64,000 nucleotides of DNA from Xiphydria camelus (lineage: Eukaryota > Arthropoda > Insecta > Hymenoptera > Xiphydriidae): assembly GCA_963678675.1 (NCBI GenBank), contig OY783192.1, positions 29,775,487 through 29,839,486 of the forward strand, given 5' to 3'. This document shows, in pieces, positions 1 to 11,219 of the stretch. The position numbers were made by a program, and so were the translations under genes. Numbering within the stretch: the first letter of the stretch is position 1; every line of letters begins with the position of its first letter. The notes under the pieces are model-generated. The model was not told the DNA's origin. It made no database searches and saw only the letters and a program-made list of their open reading frames with translations.

Positions 1-229
1 AGAGGGCGATAATCGTCACGCGCGCGCGCCAGTGTAAGTGTAAAGATTGCAGAGTTTCGCGTAAGGGGAGTTCCCCTGGTGACGGACACTTAGAGTTATT
101 ATTCGATAAATAATGGCATAATTGTTCTTTTATAAGGGTTAGATATTATTTTCTATATAAAAGTATACTATATACTGCATACAGAATTAATTAATCCCAT
201 CAATTTATAAATTATTTTCGACTTGAAAA

Positions 230-538
230 ATGGCAATGAACGCGCACTTCATTTTTCAGTGTTTCAAAAATTTGCCTGGGTCTAGTGTATCTACTCTTGA
301 CAGGCACGGCACCGAATCTAGTCTTCTTCCGTGTTTTTTAAGCATACAACACACGAAATCAAACTGGCTGCTTTTCTTTGTCGAAGCAGTTGATGTAATG
401 GCTCTCGAAAATGCTGCCCACTATTTTTCATCGGAATATTTGCACACAGTAAGAAATAATCTGCTGTCCGGACCCAGAGGACTCTGCGAGGTTGTTTCAA
501 AGTACCTACATTTTCTATCAAACAAGTACATAAAATGA
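230..538 (+). other. Unassigned open frame, 102 codons
   Basis: Open from ATG 230 to a stop at 538, with an antisense open frame at 318-521. No domain or motif is recognisable in either strand, and composition is like the surroundings. It could be a degraded exon or chance. The rest of 1-1200 is AT-rich with nothing I can name. Confidence 0.15.
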
Positions 539-1204
539 TACTATAAATATGAAAATTAAAAAAAGGTTTATCGTTTTGTTAACAAAAAATAACAGGACAG
601 CATTCACTTGCAAATCTATCGAATTTACAACGCAACCAAATTAACCACGTACATCAATTTCTGGGATTAGAGGTAGATAATGACAAGATTCCCCTTCACG
701 AACATAACAACACTAGCAATTGACAGCCCGTACGTAGAATTGTATAAATAAGGGTTCTCTGTTGACATTATTGCGATTGGAAGTATTAGAAAAAATTCGC
801 GAAAAGTTCTCAGTTAATTTCTACTGATTTTTTTGCAGCGGAATAATTTAGAAACCATTCGGCATGATCTTTTACAGGTCGAAAATAGATTTTCATAAAG
901 TATTACCTATGATTAGAAATGTATAAATTGCTTGTTAAAATCGATTTGACAAGCACCACAATTTTCAGCTAGATTAGACGCATTTTGTAGTCACGGGATA
1001 ATTTCCGACATGTGGTTTGTCGCGCATCTTGTTATTGTACAGCGTTATTACTCAGAACGTGAATGATATGGTGGCAGATCGTCTTTCTGACACATAACGA
1101 ATATGTTGTTTTAGACTTTTCGTGCGAGTGCTACGTGTCACTCATAGACATAATGATCGATTTTTTCTCTCATTTGAATAACAATAATATTTAGGAATGA
1201 TATA

Positions 1205-2079
1205 GGGGAGACTGGCCTAAAATGGCATACTAGGATAAAATGACATAGAGGGTGTACCACATCTATGCGTAGTGCAATAACCACTCCTAGCATACTTACA
1301 GCTCAGTGGTCCCGACGCTATTTGATGTTGTCAGCGAGTTCAAGGCTGTCTCAGTTTTTGTTAAAAATGGGACTCTTTTAAAACGTAAGTACAAAATATT
1401 TAATGCACTCATTAAAAGATGATTACTGTGCTCGCGGATCACACAATATATAAGTTTATTGGGGTTTGGTTTTTAGCATATAACCTAAACTAACTCCGAC
1501 CCTGTAGTAGAAAGAAAATAAAACAACGGTCTCGATGTTTTGGTCACATGATACTATTTAAGTGTTTATGGGTAAAATGACATACTTCGTTCTCGGGCAA
1601 AATAACATAGGTACCTATGTCGGAAATTTGTTGGATATTGGAACAGATAATGACGATGATAAAGTTCAAGAAGCGTTTCCTGCAAGCAGTGATGAAGAAA
1701 ATAACCCACATTGCATTTATTGCGATGAATAATTTTTGAGGTCAAAATCTCGGATGCAATGCCAAGGATGTAAAAAATGGGCTCATGCAGAGAGTGCAGG
1801 ACTTAGTGCGAAAGCCAAGAGATATGTCTGCGTAATTTGCTCTGACTGAAAAGCCTATGTCATTTTGCCCATACCCACTTGGGTAAAACGACATAGTGGC
1901 TTATTTTTTAAAATAGGTTAAACTACAACTAAAATTATTTTTCAGTTCCCTTTGATGTACAAACATGTTAGCAACTAATATTTGCTACAAGAGTTTGATT
2001 TTGTTTTGTTAAACCATCAAAAAATAAAATATATATACTCAAAAATCAAAGTGGCATGTCATTTTAGGCCAGTCTCCCC
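1205..2079. mobile_element. Deleted pogo/Tigger-like DNA transposon
   Basis: Terminal inverted repeats GGGGAGACTGGCCTAAAATG (left) and its complement (right) are flanked by TA on both sides (1203-1204, 2080-2081), the Tc1/mariner-pogo target. The interior keeps a zinc-finger remnant at about 1650-1849 and several copies of an AAATGACAT word in both orientations. Most of the transposase is missing. Confidence 0.75.
1650..1849 (+). pseudogene. Transposase C-terminal Cys/His finger remnant
   Basis: Reading from about 1664, a stretch containing HCIYCDE, then an in-frame TAA at 1730, then MQCQGCKKWAHAES and YVCVICSD before TGA. The CxxC...CxxC...WAH...CxxC layout matches the PHD-like finger found at the C-terminus of many pogo/jerky-type transposases. 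One expected Cys reads as Ser. The stop and lost residue mark it as dead. Confidence 0.6.
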
Positions 2080-2499
2080 TACTCGTCAGCATTACCATGC
2101 CGATGAGTTTCGTTATTCAACCGACAGCGAGATCATTCTCAAATATCGCGTGAAAAGTTTCTTCTACGGATTTTCAGTGTCTCTAGAATCGACAGAGAGC
2201 CCTTAAGCGGTATCACCGTGCGCATACATATTATACTTTTGTTTCGTCACGCTTATTTTGAAAGACATTACTAGTGTCCACCACTAGATGCTGTTCGGCG
2301 CTAGGGGAATGCCCCCTATGCGTCTCACGGCATTGAAAAAAACGCGTGGTCGCCACGCGCGGAACAAGTGAAACTTCGATACTGATGGATAGAAAAGAAA
2401 ATGAAAATAAAATGCAAATCAATTGAACGCTTAAAACACAAGAAAAACTCTGTAGAGCATAGGCAACGTAATATTTCGGAGTAACAAAGCACGCAAATA

Positions 2500-3950
2500 C
2501 TCTCTCTTTCTCTCTCTTTCTCTCAATTGCGCAGGTCGGCTGCGCAGTGCATGAGTGTAGCGACCGTTGTACGCACGATCGAGAGCGCTGGAGTGAGGAT
2601 GCGACGCTATTTCGTCCCATCTCGCGCGATTTCACTACCCTCAGCAAAGAAATTTCACTTCAAAATTATACAGAGCGTTCCACGGGCAGTGCCACGCGCG
2701 CGAGTGCATCGAGAAGCGCGAGAGAGCGCGCGCGCCGACGCGACGACGGCCGAGATGTCTGCGGCTGCTCGATGGCGAGGTGTGAAAGTAACCCGGGATT
2801 TCCTTGCATTACAATAGCAGCGGCGCGCGCGCGCGATGACTCGGTTCCCGCGGCGAGCGAGCGCGCTCGCCAATGTCAAGTAACAAACAGTCAATGTCAC
2901 CCGGTCGATATCCCGACGCCGCGCGACGCGGCGGTACCACCTCTCTACCTTTACCTGCATTCTCCTCCGCGCGTGTCTCTCTCGTCGCCGCGCGCGGATC
3001 TCGATGTCTGTTATTCACGACGGTGTAGGCGCGACGAGGGATGCCTTTCGAGAGCGGAGTACTGCGCGCGATCGATCGATCGATCGCGCGGGGGAGGTGA
3101 ACGCACGCGGCGAGCTATTCGGACGAGCGGAAATCTTGCGAAGGTCGCGGACGAGGCGACGAGTGACGCGTCGTACCGCGAGCGTGGCTGCTATACGTAG
3201 ACGCACAGCGTGTGCGCGCTTACGCGACTGCAGCAGCGGATTTCCGAAGGCTGCAGCGACGCTGTGCGCTCGCTCGCCGCTGGGTGTAAAGTTACGCCGG
3301 ATCGATGGAACGATGCGCGCCCCTCTCGACGACGGCGCGTTTTCCGATTCTCCCGCCGTTAATCGGATGTTCCGCGCGCAAGAAAAAAAATGCGGAACCC
3401 ACTGAGCCGAGATCGTCGGCGCACGGTTCGTCGCCGGGCGACGTAACGCGAGAACGTACGAGCGAGTTACTCTAATCGCTAATAATCGGAGCGGCTCTGT
3501 ATGCCGTTCGTACCCCGCGCCGCGCCGCGGCGCGACGGCCGCCCGTAACGCCGGTACGATTATAATGAGTGATCACTCGAACACTCGATGTGTGCCAAAC
3601 CGGAAAGCTCTCTGCAAGGCGGAATAATCGGCCTCGCGCTTCGCGGAACAATCGACGGCCTTCGTCACTCCTGGCGTGATCGTTATCACCGCGCGGAGGA
3701 CACGAAGCGCGGGGGTGGCTCGGTCGTATCGATGATTTATGGCGATCGCGTTGTCGTGTATCATCGATCGACGTCGCGCCCATCTCCGGAAGTGCGGGAG
3801 ACTCGGAGATTCGTATTTTCCGAGGACTCGACGTTTCCCCGAAAAAAAAAACGCAAAGCGATCGCGCGTTCTTCTCGCCAACGCGAGAGAGCGATCCGAG
3901 AAGAATCCCTATTGCGCTCTGAGAAAAATGATCAGGACGAAGTGACGAAA
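2500..3950. other. CpG-rich block, no convincing gene
   Basis: Dense CGCG, GCGC and TCGA words with many overlapping spurious open frames on both strands, Arg-rich and without domains. A short CT-rich tract lies at about 2500-2525. It could be a promoter or 5' exon region, but nothing supports a specific gene. The gap 2082-2500 holds nothing recognisable. Confidence 0.5.
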
Positions 3951-3961
3951 CACATCTAATT

Positions 3962-4436
3962 GAATGCGTCTAGCAAAATGTGAGAAAAAATTCCCTGACT
4001 TTTCCAAGTTTTCCAGTCTGAAATAGCCAAATTTTTCTGACCGCTATGGGTATGTAGATCTGGTATAAAATTTTACGCATCAATTACTTTTTGTTGAATA
4101 AAAAATTAATTAATATTCATAGAACGAGTTATGAAAACTGAGAAATAAACATTGAAATACTTTAATTTTGTCAAATTATATTGTTATTTAAATGGCTTTT
4201 TTAGAACAAGAAAGAACTTAGATACATACATAAGATTATACACATATGGAACGCTGTTTTTAGATTTCTACATAAATTCTTACAAATTTGAACAGATTAG
4301 AAGTCAAGCTATTTTTAAGATTTGAGTGTTTTCGAAAATTCTAGAAAATTCATTATTTTCCCTGACTTTTCCCCGACCTACATAATTCCCTGACAATTCC
4401 AGGTTTTCCAGAATTTCCTGACCGCTGGACACCGTG
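3962..4436. mobile_element. Transib-like non-autonomous element, copy 1
   Basis: Left end reads GCGTCTAGCAAAATGTG and right end CCGCTGGACACCGTG, with family words CCCTGACTTTTCC and AGGTTTTCCAG inside both ends. Flanking pentamers taatt and ttatt match at 4 of 5 bases, consistent with an old 5-bp duplication. No coding capacity. Confidence 0.6.
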
Positions 4437-4515
4437 TTATTCTAACCAAAATACTGATCGATTGAATCAAATATTTAGTTATTCAACACAAACGCTTAGT
4501 TATTCTAACCAAAAA
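4437..4515. repeat. Fragment of the CACTGAG family interior
   Basis: Words TTAGTTATTC and TTCTAACCAAAA match, in inverse orientation, the interiors of the elements at 16844-17055 and 25555-25816. Copy 1 of the Transib-like family abuts it, so that element probably landed in or beside it. Confidence 0.5.
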
Positions 4516-4599
4516 GTGGTTAACCAAACAAATGTAGGATCCATATTTCGCTAAACAGTTTGATCATCATCGTCTCCAATATTTTGCTTAGATCGATCG

Positions 4600-5650
4600 A
4601 CCAAATGACTCTTCTCAGTGCGCATCTCCCGTAGTCTCGCGAAGGACGCGCGTATCCGTCACCCGTCCCCATCTGCATACAATGTAATCGTACGACGCAG
4701 TTCCCACCGCGGTGAATACCCGGCCACGTGGCACGATGAACACGCGCGCGCGCGCAAAGTGCAACGAAGAGCAACTAGGCTAATAGGTATGCGCGGAGTA
4801 GACGCGGGGGCGTGGGCCCGCCACCCCGACTCGGCCGAAAGTTCGGAGGACACCGGGGTGAACTGGGTAAATAAGCGAGCAGCCCGCGCGCGTGATTCGT
4901 TGAAACTATTCGGCCAACTATTTCAGTGAATGCTGCGCCGGCGGCGTGCGAGGGGTGTCGGAAAAGGCAGAGTCGAAGTGGAAGGAAGAACGCGCGAAGA
5001 GACGAGTACACGTCGTACGCTTCGCGCGCGAACCAACCAGGTATAGTACTCGCGCGGCTACCGACGTATCCAGAGTGCGCTGAAGAACGATCGCTCCGCT
5101 GAAATAGTAAACTGCGAGGGCCGAGAGGGGGGGGGGGGGGCACGGAGAGGCAAGAGTCTCGGCGGCACCTCGCCGGTATAGAACGGCGGAGAAATACAAC
5201 GGCGCGGGACCCGTGCGGCGGCGGCGGGCGGAGGAAGAAGAAGAGTAGGCCACTAGTGGTGCAAGCAAGTACCGTTGGTTCATTCAACGCAGTTGCCTCT
5301 CTCTCTCTCTCTCTCTCTCTGTACACTCCTCTCCTTCGCGAAGGTGGAAGCAAAACAACTTGGGCGCCCCTGAACTCCATAACGGCGACGGTCTATTTTT
5401 TTCCATCGCACTTTTCCGTGCATTGTTCGGGCGAGAGCGAAACGTACCAACTCGTTGTCGCTACCCGCGAGCGTGTTGGTCGTCGACTCTCGTCGTCCTA
5501 CCGACCGACATCACCGCTCGAGATTGGTCCTCGATGCTGCGCGCTGCTGTTGGGCAGTATCCCCCCCCCCCCATCTCTCTTTCTCTCGCGTCCCCTTCGG
5601 CCCCCTTCGCGAGCATGAGTTTAGAGCGCGGGGTCCGGCGTCTGCTCGTA
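4600..5650. other. CpG-rich block with simple repeats
   Basis: High CpG, a G13-like run at about 5127-5140, a (CT)n tract at about 5298-5320 and a C-run at about 5562-5572. Overlapping frames of up to 201 codons are Arg/Ser/Pro-rich shadows without domains. 5650-5815 is AT-rich with nothing named. Confidence 0.5.
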
Positions 5651-5819
5651 TATATGGTGAGAAAAAATGTAGTTGTTCCAATCAAATTGTTTACGTTGAA
5701 GGTTAAATTTTGTTAAATTAACCATTGTGTATTTTGTTGGACCGTATGCAAATGAAATAACTAAATTGTTTCGTTTCACTCGACAAAATTCGTATTGTTC
5801 AACTTCATCGCTTTGTTGA

Positions 5820-6417
5820 GGTGCGACTTTTAGCATTTTTGAAAGTTGCCAAAATTTACTCAAATCAGTAGGCTCGTAATATCTCTGTTTTTGCTTACTA
5901 CTGACATAAATTTTAATCGGTCCTATCAAATTATTTACGGGTCGCTACCGTGCAGCTTCTTTCATTTAATAGTCTAAAAATGTATTATTCAATTTAGAAA
6001 ATCGCATGCGATGAGCGGTGACGGCTAATGCGATTTCAGTTACATCTGACACAGGCACCAATATTAGATATAGTACTTACAGCAAATTCGGACACGCGGT
6101 AGCGGCCCGTAAATTATTACGCTGACTCCAATACGATGTATTGCAGCGTCGTATCTATTCTCTTTATTGAGTTATTACGAGCCGCATGACAGATGCGACG
6201 GTGACTATTTTTCAACATTTAGAGAATTATTTAGTTCAGATCTACCCATTGATGCGCAGCATGTCAAATGGACGAGAATGACATTAAATAATTAACCAAT
6301 GGGGATTGAATACTGATTTAGGGATTTTCATCTGATGAATTAGTGTAGGTACCCTGACTATCATATGGAAAATTCTTATGAGATATTTTTAAAATCCCCA
6401 GAATGAAAAGATGCACC
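5820..6417. mobile_element. TTAA-flanked element, family GGGGCGTCTTTT, copy A
   Basis: Ends GGTGCGACTTTTAGC and the complement of GGTGCATCTTTTCATTC. Flanks are TTGA on the left and TTAA on the right, consistent with a decayed TTAA duplication. Homologous to segments of 19414-20282 and 50976-51596. Non-coding. Confidence 0.6.
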
Positions 6418-6419
6418 TT

Positions 6420-6774
6420 AAATCAATCCGAGTTGGTTTGTTTCAATAAAAGTTTTTGTCAGACGAAAAATTAAAGCATATATACCTAGTACTGACTATA
6501 TTGAGAAAACAATCGTTTGATTCAACTAAATTTCAGGATTACGGGCGTCTAAGCTAAATATATATAGTTATTTAAACAAATATTTAGTTGAAACAGCTAA
6601 GTATCTGGTTACCTGTCTTCTGTAATTAAACAATTAAGTACAAACTATGGGTAACTAGATACTTCGCTGCTTCAACTAAATATTTGTTTTTACCTATATT
6701 TAAAAACAGTTGAACATAAAGTAACTAAATCTTAGTTACTCAAACTACATATTTGTGGAGACAACTATACCATG
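6420..6774. other. AT-rich interval with CACTGAG-family-like words
   Basis: Repeated phrases such as CAACTAAATATTTG and TTAGTTACTCAA resemble interiors of the CACTGAG family, but no ends are visible. No gene. Confidence 0.35.
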
Positions 6775-6981
6775 TGAGGCTAAACTTACTCGCCAGAAAA
6801 GAAACTCGAATTACTATTATCTCATTATTTATGAATTTTTGGCCTACATCGATATAAGACTTTATCGCAGATTGAAACGTAACCTTCAAAAATGTATCAT
6901 ACAAATACGAGACAAAAGCTCATAGTTAATGAGATAATAGTGATTCGAGTTTCTTTCCTGGCGAGTAAGTGTTTAGCCTTA
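6775..6981. mobile_element. Palindromic MITE, family TGAGGCTAAAC, copy 1
   Basis: Long inverted arms share GGCTAAAC, TTACTCGCCAG and GAAAGAAACTCGAAT. A second full copy is in strumpellin (57745-57949) and a half copy at 33466-33555. Confidence 0.8.
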
Positions 6982-6999
6982 TATTATATTTAGTTGGCC

Positions 7000-8250
7000 G
7001 CCCCAAGAGGTTATGGTTGGCGAATTTTTTCTCAGCGTACGCGAGTTCTCCACCGTATCTTCAATTTTTCTTCTTCATCGCACACTGGAGTATCAGAAAT
7101 ATTTCTACAGTCCGATAGAAGATCCAACGCTCGCGCCTTCCGTCGCGCCGACGCGACGTCTGGGGGTGTTCAGTTTTTAGGGGACGAAATACGCAGTCGT
7201 GAAATAAACGAAAATATCGCCCGACCGCACGTCGACATTCAGCGCAGAGTCGAGTAAACATCGGTGGATGCACTTACGTAAACTACGACGTCCGTTTTCG
7301 CGCGGAGCTGCACTCTACGCACGACGAGTGGGAGGACAGACACCTCCTCTTCAGCGGATCGGCCGTCGGGGAGTGCCGCTCGCTGAAAGGACGAAAACAA
7401 TCAAGGATACGAAAGGTGGAGTATCGAGACGCTACGAGTAGGTATATCTGTAGGTCATATTTTGCCACTCGCGTCTAAGTGCGTTTGAGTGCGTGTCGCC
7501 GATTCGTCGAGAAGCATGTTTCGTCGGATCGAGAATTGTCGGCGATTCGAAGCTTCGTCGCCCGTTTACTTTGTCGACTGACTTACGGAGGCGAATAAAT
7601 ACTCGTTGGACGGTTCGTTGAAAGCGAGAGAACAGCCTTATTTCGGTCTAAAAAAGTATCTCCCCGTCGCACCAAACGAACACCTATACAAGGATCGGGT
7701 CGCAAATACCCCCTCGCGCCTCGTATCACGTATCCCACTTATCGCGTCCGAACGAAATTGCGACCTTTAACGACCTTTTTCGCCGAAAGCAGCGCGGAGA
7801 CCGCTTTTAAGCGTTATTTTTATGAAATTTTCCGGGTTCGCGGCCCCCGTGCCGCGTCTTACCCCCGCGCGGCGGATACGACGCCGCGGACTCGTTACTT
7901 ATACACGTAGCCGTGCGGGTAATATACGTGTACCCTCCCCCTCCTCGCATCCAGCGCCGGGGAACGTAGAGTTACGCTACCCGCCTCTTGGTTCAATCCC
8001 GCTGGCAATAAATCATGTTGGCATAATGGATGTTATACACCTCACACCATCGAAGCACGCCCGGCACGGACACCGTTGCATCCCGTCGGTGATGCGCGCA
8101 CCATACGTATCGCGGGTATAACGATACGCGCGCTCGGACGGTGAAATCTCCGGTCCGAAGGAATTTGCACCTGGTCTTGAAATCGAATTTGACTAGCCTC
8201 TAGAACGACCCGGGGTTGTCGATCGTGTACGTCGAGGAGAAAAATATATT
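7000..8250. other. CpG-rich block, no convincing gene
   Basis: Rich in CGTCG, CGCG and TCGCG; open frames up to 99 codons carry no domain. Possible promoter or 5' UTR region of an unseen transcript. Confidence 0.45.
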
Positions 8251-8252
8251 CG

Positions 8253-9240
8253 AGGCTTCACAGTCTCTGTTTGTTTCATTTTCGGTGAAATAGGGGAAAT
8301 TTTGGTGAGAAAGAGGACATATATAAAATAGATATATTTATAAATTATTATATAGGTATATATTTATTTAAAAATATATAACATATATATTTTTGATTAA
8401 AAAAGACATTCCAGAAATTAGAAACGTGCAATGGTTTTAAGAAATAACAATTTTTGAGATATATAATGGAGCGTAAATATTTATCAAGTGAATGAAGGAT
8501 GTTTTTGTAACTTAAAAATGTATATCTCATGTTATGTAACTTAAATTTGAGTATCGCAATCTGATTTAAGGGAAAGAGACCATTTGTCGAATCGAGTTTC
8601 GGATAAAAGAAACATTAATTCAACTATAAGTTATATTTTTAATGAAATATTGATGCAAGTAGATAACATAAGAGTTATATTCTTTTAGCAAAGAAACAAA
8701 TTGACCATTTTGACCAATTTCATGTAATTTGAAACAACGAAAAGATAAATTCAACTGAGAAGCTGAATAACAAGTGGATTTAGGTAGAGGGAAAATATCG
8801 AATTCGGTTTTTTATCACAGATTCGAAAAATGTGGGCACAATTATCAACCCCGTGTTTTTTTATTTTTCATCTCCGGCCTTATCTGAGCTGGAAAACGAC
8901 ATTTTGAAATGCTGCTACATCATGCTGTGAATCTACTCGTATCTCTCTTGCATTCGCAACTTAGCATAAGTGCGCCTCTCTGGCGTTTCGATGACGTGAC
9001 GATATTGTAGAGAGAAATGCATTTATAACTCAGCGAATAATAATTTTTTCAGATATTTTCTTCTTTGTCTGAAATTGAATATGTATGCAGATTACAAATT
9101 GAATTTAAAGATATGAATATTTTTTTATATAAATATCGAATTATAGAGGAAAAAGGGGAGAATCGCGGATTTTAGGATGAAAAAGAGGAAACTTGAAAAA
9201 TAAAAGAATAAAAAGGAAAATAAATAGAAAAATAGAAGTT
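8253..9240. mobile_element. AGGCTTCACAG family element, copy 1
   Basis: Starts AGGCTTCACAGTCTC and shares long similarity with 36842-37386 (words GAAATAGGGGAAATTTT, AAGAAATAACAATTTT, GAAACATTAATT). The right limit is uncertain. AT-rich and non-coding. Confidence 0.55.
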
Positions 9241-9775
9241 CGCGCTGCTGCGGCGTTTTTTGTTTCGAAGACAAAAAGTGCTATCGAGACACGATCGCCG
9301 CTTCGAGTGGGTCGCCCAACCCGAGAAACGCTCGCACCTAATTTACGGAGCGAACGATCGCACTCCTTTCGGTTGCATCGAGGAGAAATAACTGTCGGAC
9401 GTATCCATACGCGAGAGAAAGAGAGCAGCGGTCAAAGAAGGCGATCTCGTAGCGCGCGTATAACTATGCGCGCGTGAATGAAGTGGCACTAATTGGTTTC
9501 TCCTCGCATTAATCTCCGGGCGAAGATACATATATACATTCGACCTGGCAATTTCTATCGATCGTATACATCGCGTCGGGTAACACGGCAGCGTCGTTCT
9601 CGTCGAGAGAATGTCCGGCGCCGTCGAACAGGCGGGAGATCTCGCCCACCCGAGACACGTTCGAGTCTCGTCTTCCCTGGAGGATCCGCGGGAGTTTTAG
9701 AACGTCTCCGAACGAAGTTTTCATCGCGAAGAATTGCGCTCGGCCGAAAAAAAAAACGACTCACTGTATATTTTA
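9240..9775. other. Short CpG-rich block
   Basis: CpG-dense sequence between two AT-rich transposon regions; frames of 60-97 codons show no motif. Confidence 0.4.
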
Positions 9776-9840
9776 CCTCAATCTAAACGCGTGTAACCGT
9801 TGAATTGAGCCAAAAAAGTATGACTATAGATCGTATCCTA

Positions 9841-9997
9841 CACTCAAAAAAATTTGGCCACAACTAGAAAATTATAGTAATTGCAGTGATAATTTTCTTC
9901 GCAATAGCAAGAATTCTTGTTACGCTAGCAATATTTTTCTAGTTGTGTCTGAGGCAGCCATAAATATAGCTGGATTAGCTAAATACTTTTTTCAGTG
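9841..9997. mobile_element. CACTGAG-family MITE, copy 1
   Basis: 157 bp running from CACTCAAAAAAATTTGG to TTTTTTCAGTG, flanked by TA on both sides (9839-9840, 9998-9999). This fits a Tc1/mariner-type TA duplication. The following 10000-10650 is AT-rich with nothing named. Confidence 0.65.
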
Positions 9998-10652
9998 TAG
10001 GTTTTCAGCTAGATAATCTTTTTTTTTTCTCGAAAGTATGATCGAGTGAGCTTTGCTTTTCAGCTGATACGAACGAACTGTCCGACTGAAAATATGAAAT
10101 ACGATTCCAAGGCTACTGGCAACTTAATCTCTCGAAGAAAGTAAAAAAAAACGATTCTCCTAACCGAAAAAAAAGGTACTAAACGTGACTGAGATAGAAA
10201 AGCAAGGATACACTTTTTGGGCATTGGAAATGCATCAAACATGGGATGGTCAAAGAATCACGATCAAGAAATGATTCACGATAAAGAAACTCATATATAG
10301 CGCATTTATTATAGAGCGATTATTGCTTCAAAATGTTTGGTCTCTTACGTCCTTACAATTTGTTGGAGAGTTATATGCAGTCGGTAAAAAATAACACTGT
10401 AATTAGTCCTTGAACTTTCGTATTGAAAGAGTATGCTTATCTACAAATACTACTCATGAAATCATATACAAATACAGTTGCGATACTTCGCATACTACTT
10501 CCCACATCACAGATAAAATCTGGTATAATTTGATGCAATCTGATACTGGAGTGATACAGCACAGATTTGTTTCACGATATGTGCACAAATGACTGTAAAT
10601 GGGGCAGAGAGGTATCGTTTCTAAGTGAAACTCCGCACGGTTAGCAACAATC

Positions 10653-10948
10653 CGTGTAAGAAAAAGTATGGCTTAAGTATGGCGGAAGTCTGGGAAAAGT
10701 TGAACCAAAGAAGCATAACTACGAATTGTATCTCAGACTTTCAGCCGGTAAACGATGCGCTCTTCAATTAGAATTCAGTTGTTTGTACGAAGTTATGCTG
10801 TAATTGATGTCTGTTCTCGTCAGTTGATTTGATTCTAAAAAAAGGACCAAACCCTTAAAAAGTGAACGACTGGGAGCCCTGCGATTCGTGGCCACATTTT
10901 TTCGGTTCAATTCTTTCCAAACTTCCGCCATACTTTTTTCTTACGCGG
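10653..10948. mobile_element. Inverted-repeat element (GTAAGAAAAAGTATGG)
   Basis: About 296 bp with arms of about 40 bp: GTAAGAAAAAGTATGG, GGAAGT and GTTGAACC on the left, the complement on the right (CATACTTTTTTCTTACG). The word GGCTTAAGTAT adds a short duplication in the left arm only. Confidence 0.65.
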
Positions 10949-10982
10949 GTATCCACCCGACGCACTTACGCCTTGTATAATA

Positions 10983-11192
10983 TGTCGTAGGCAAATCGTC
11001 ATTTCAGATAAATAGCCAGTATTTGCCTAGGCAAATAATTGTTGTGGCTCCGCCGATTTTAGCCTAGCCTGATCAAACCTAACTTAACCCTTACCAAATC
11101 TAATTTATTTATATTTCAATGCATTAGATTAGGTTAGAATCGGCGGAGCGAGCGAAGCCTACTTGCCTGATATGACCGTTTGCCGACGGACA
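10983..11192. mobile_element. Palindromic MITE with TTAGG-like core, copy 1
   Basis: Arms contain TTGCCTA, GTGGCTCCGCCGA and its inverse TCGGCGGAGCGAGCG. AACCTAA and TTAGGTTAG words lie near the centre. It is the diverged copy of elements at 43315-43541 and 46637-46862. Confidence 0.65.
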
Positions 11193-11219
11193 TAGGTACT
11201 CGTATATATATAAATCCTC

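Noticed and set aside
2231..3405. Frames of 138-217 codons in the first CpG-rich block
   Set aside because: Same reason: antisense and overlapping frames of equal length, low-complexity Arg content and no splice-supported continuation.
4775..5618. 201-codon frame on - and overlapping + frames
   Set aside because: Driven by simple repeats (G-run, CT tract, C-run); the residues are runs of Pro, Arg and Ser with no motif.
7980..8030. GGTTCAATCCC word resembling a tRNA T-arm
   Set aside because: No matching acceptor stem, anticodon arm or A-box around it.
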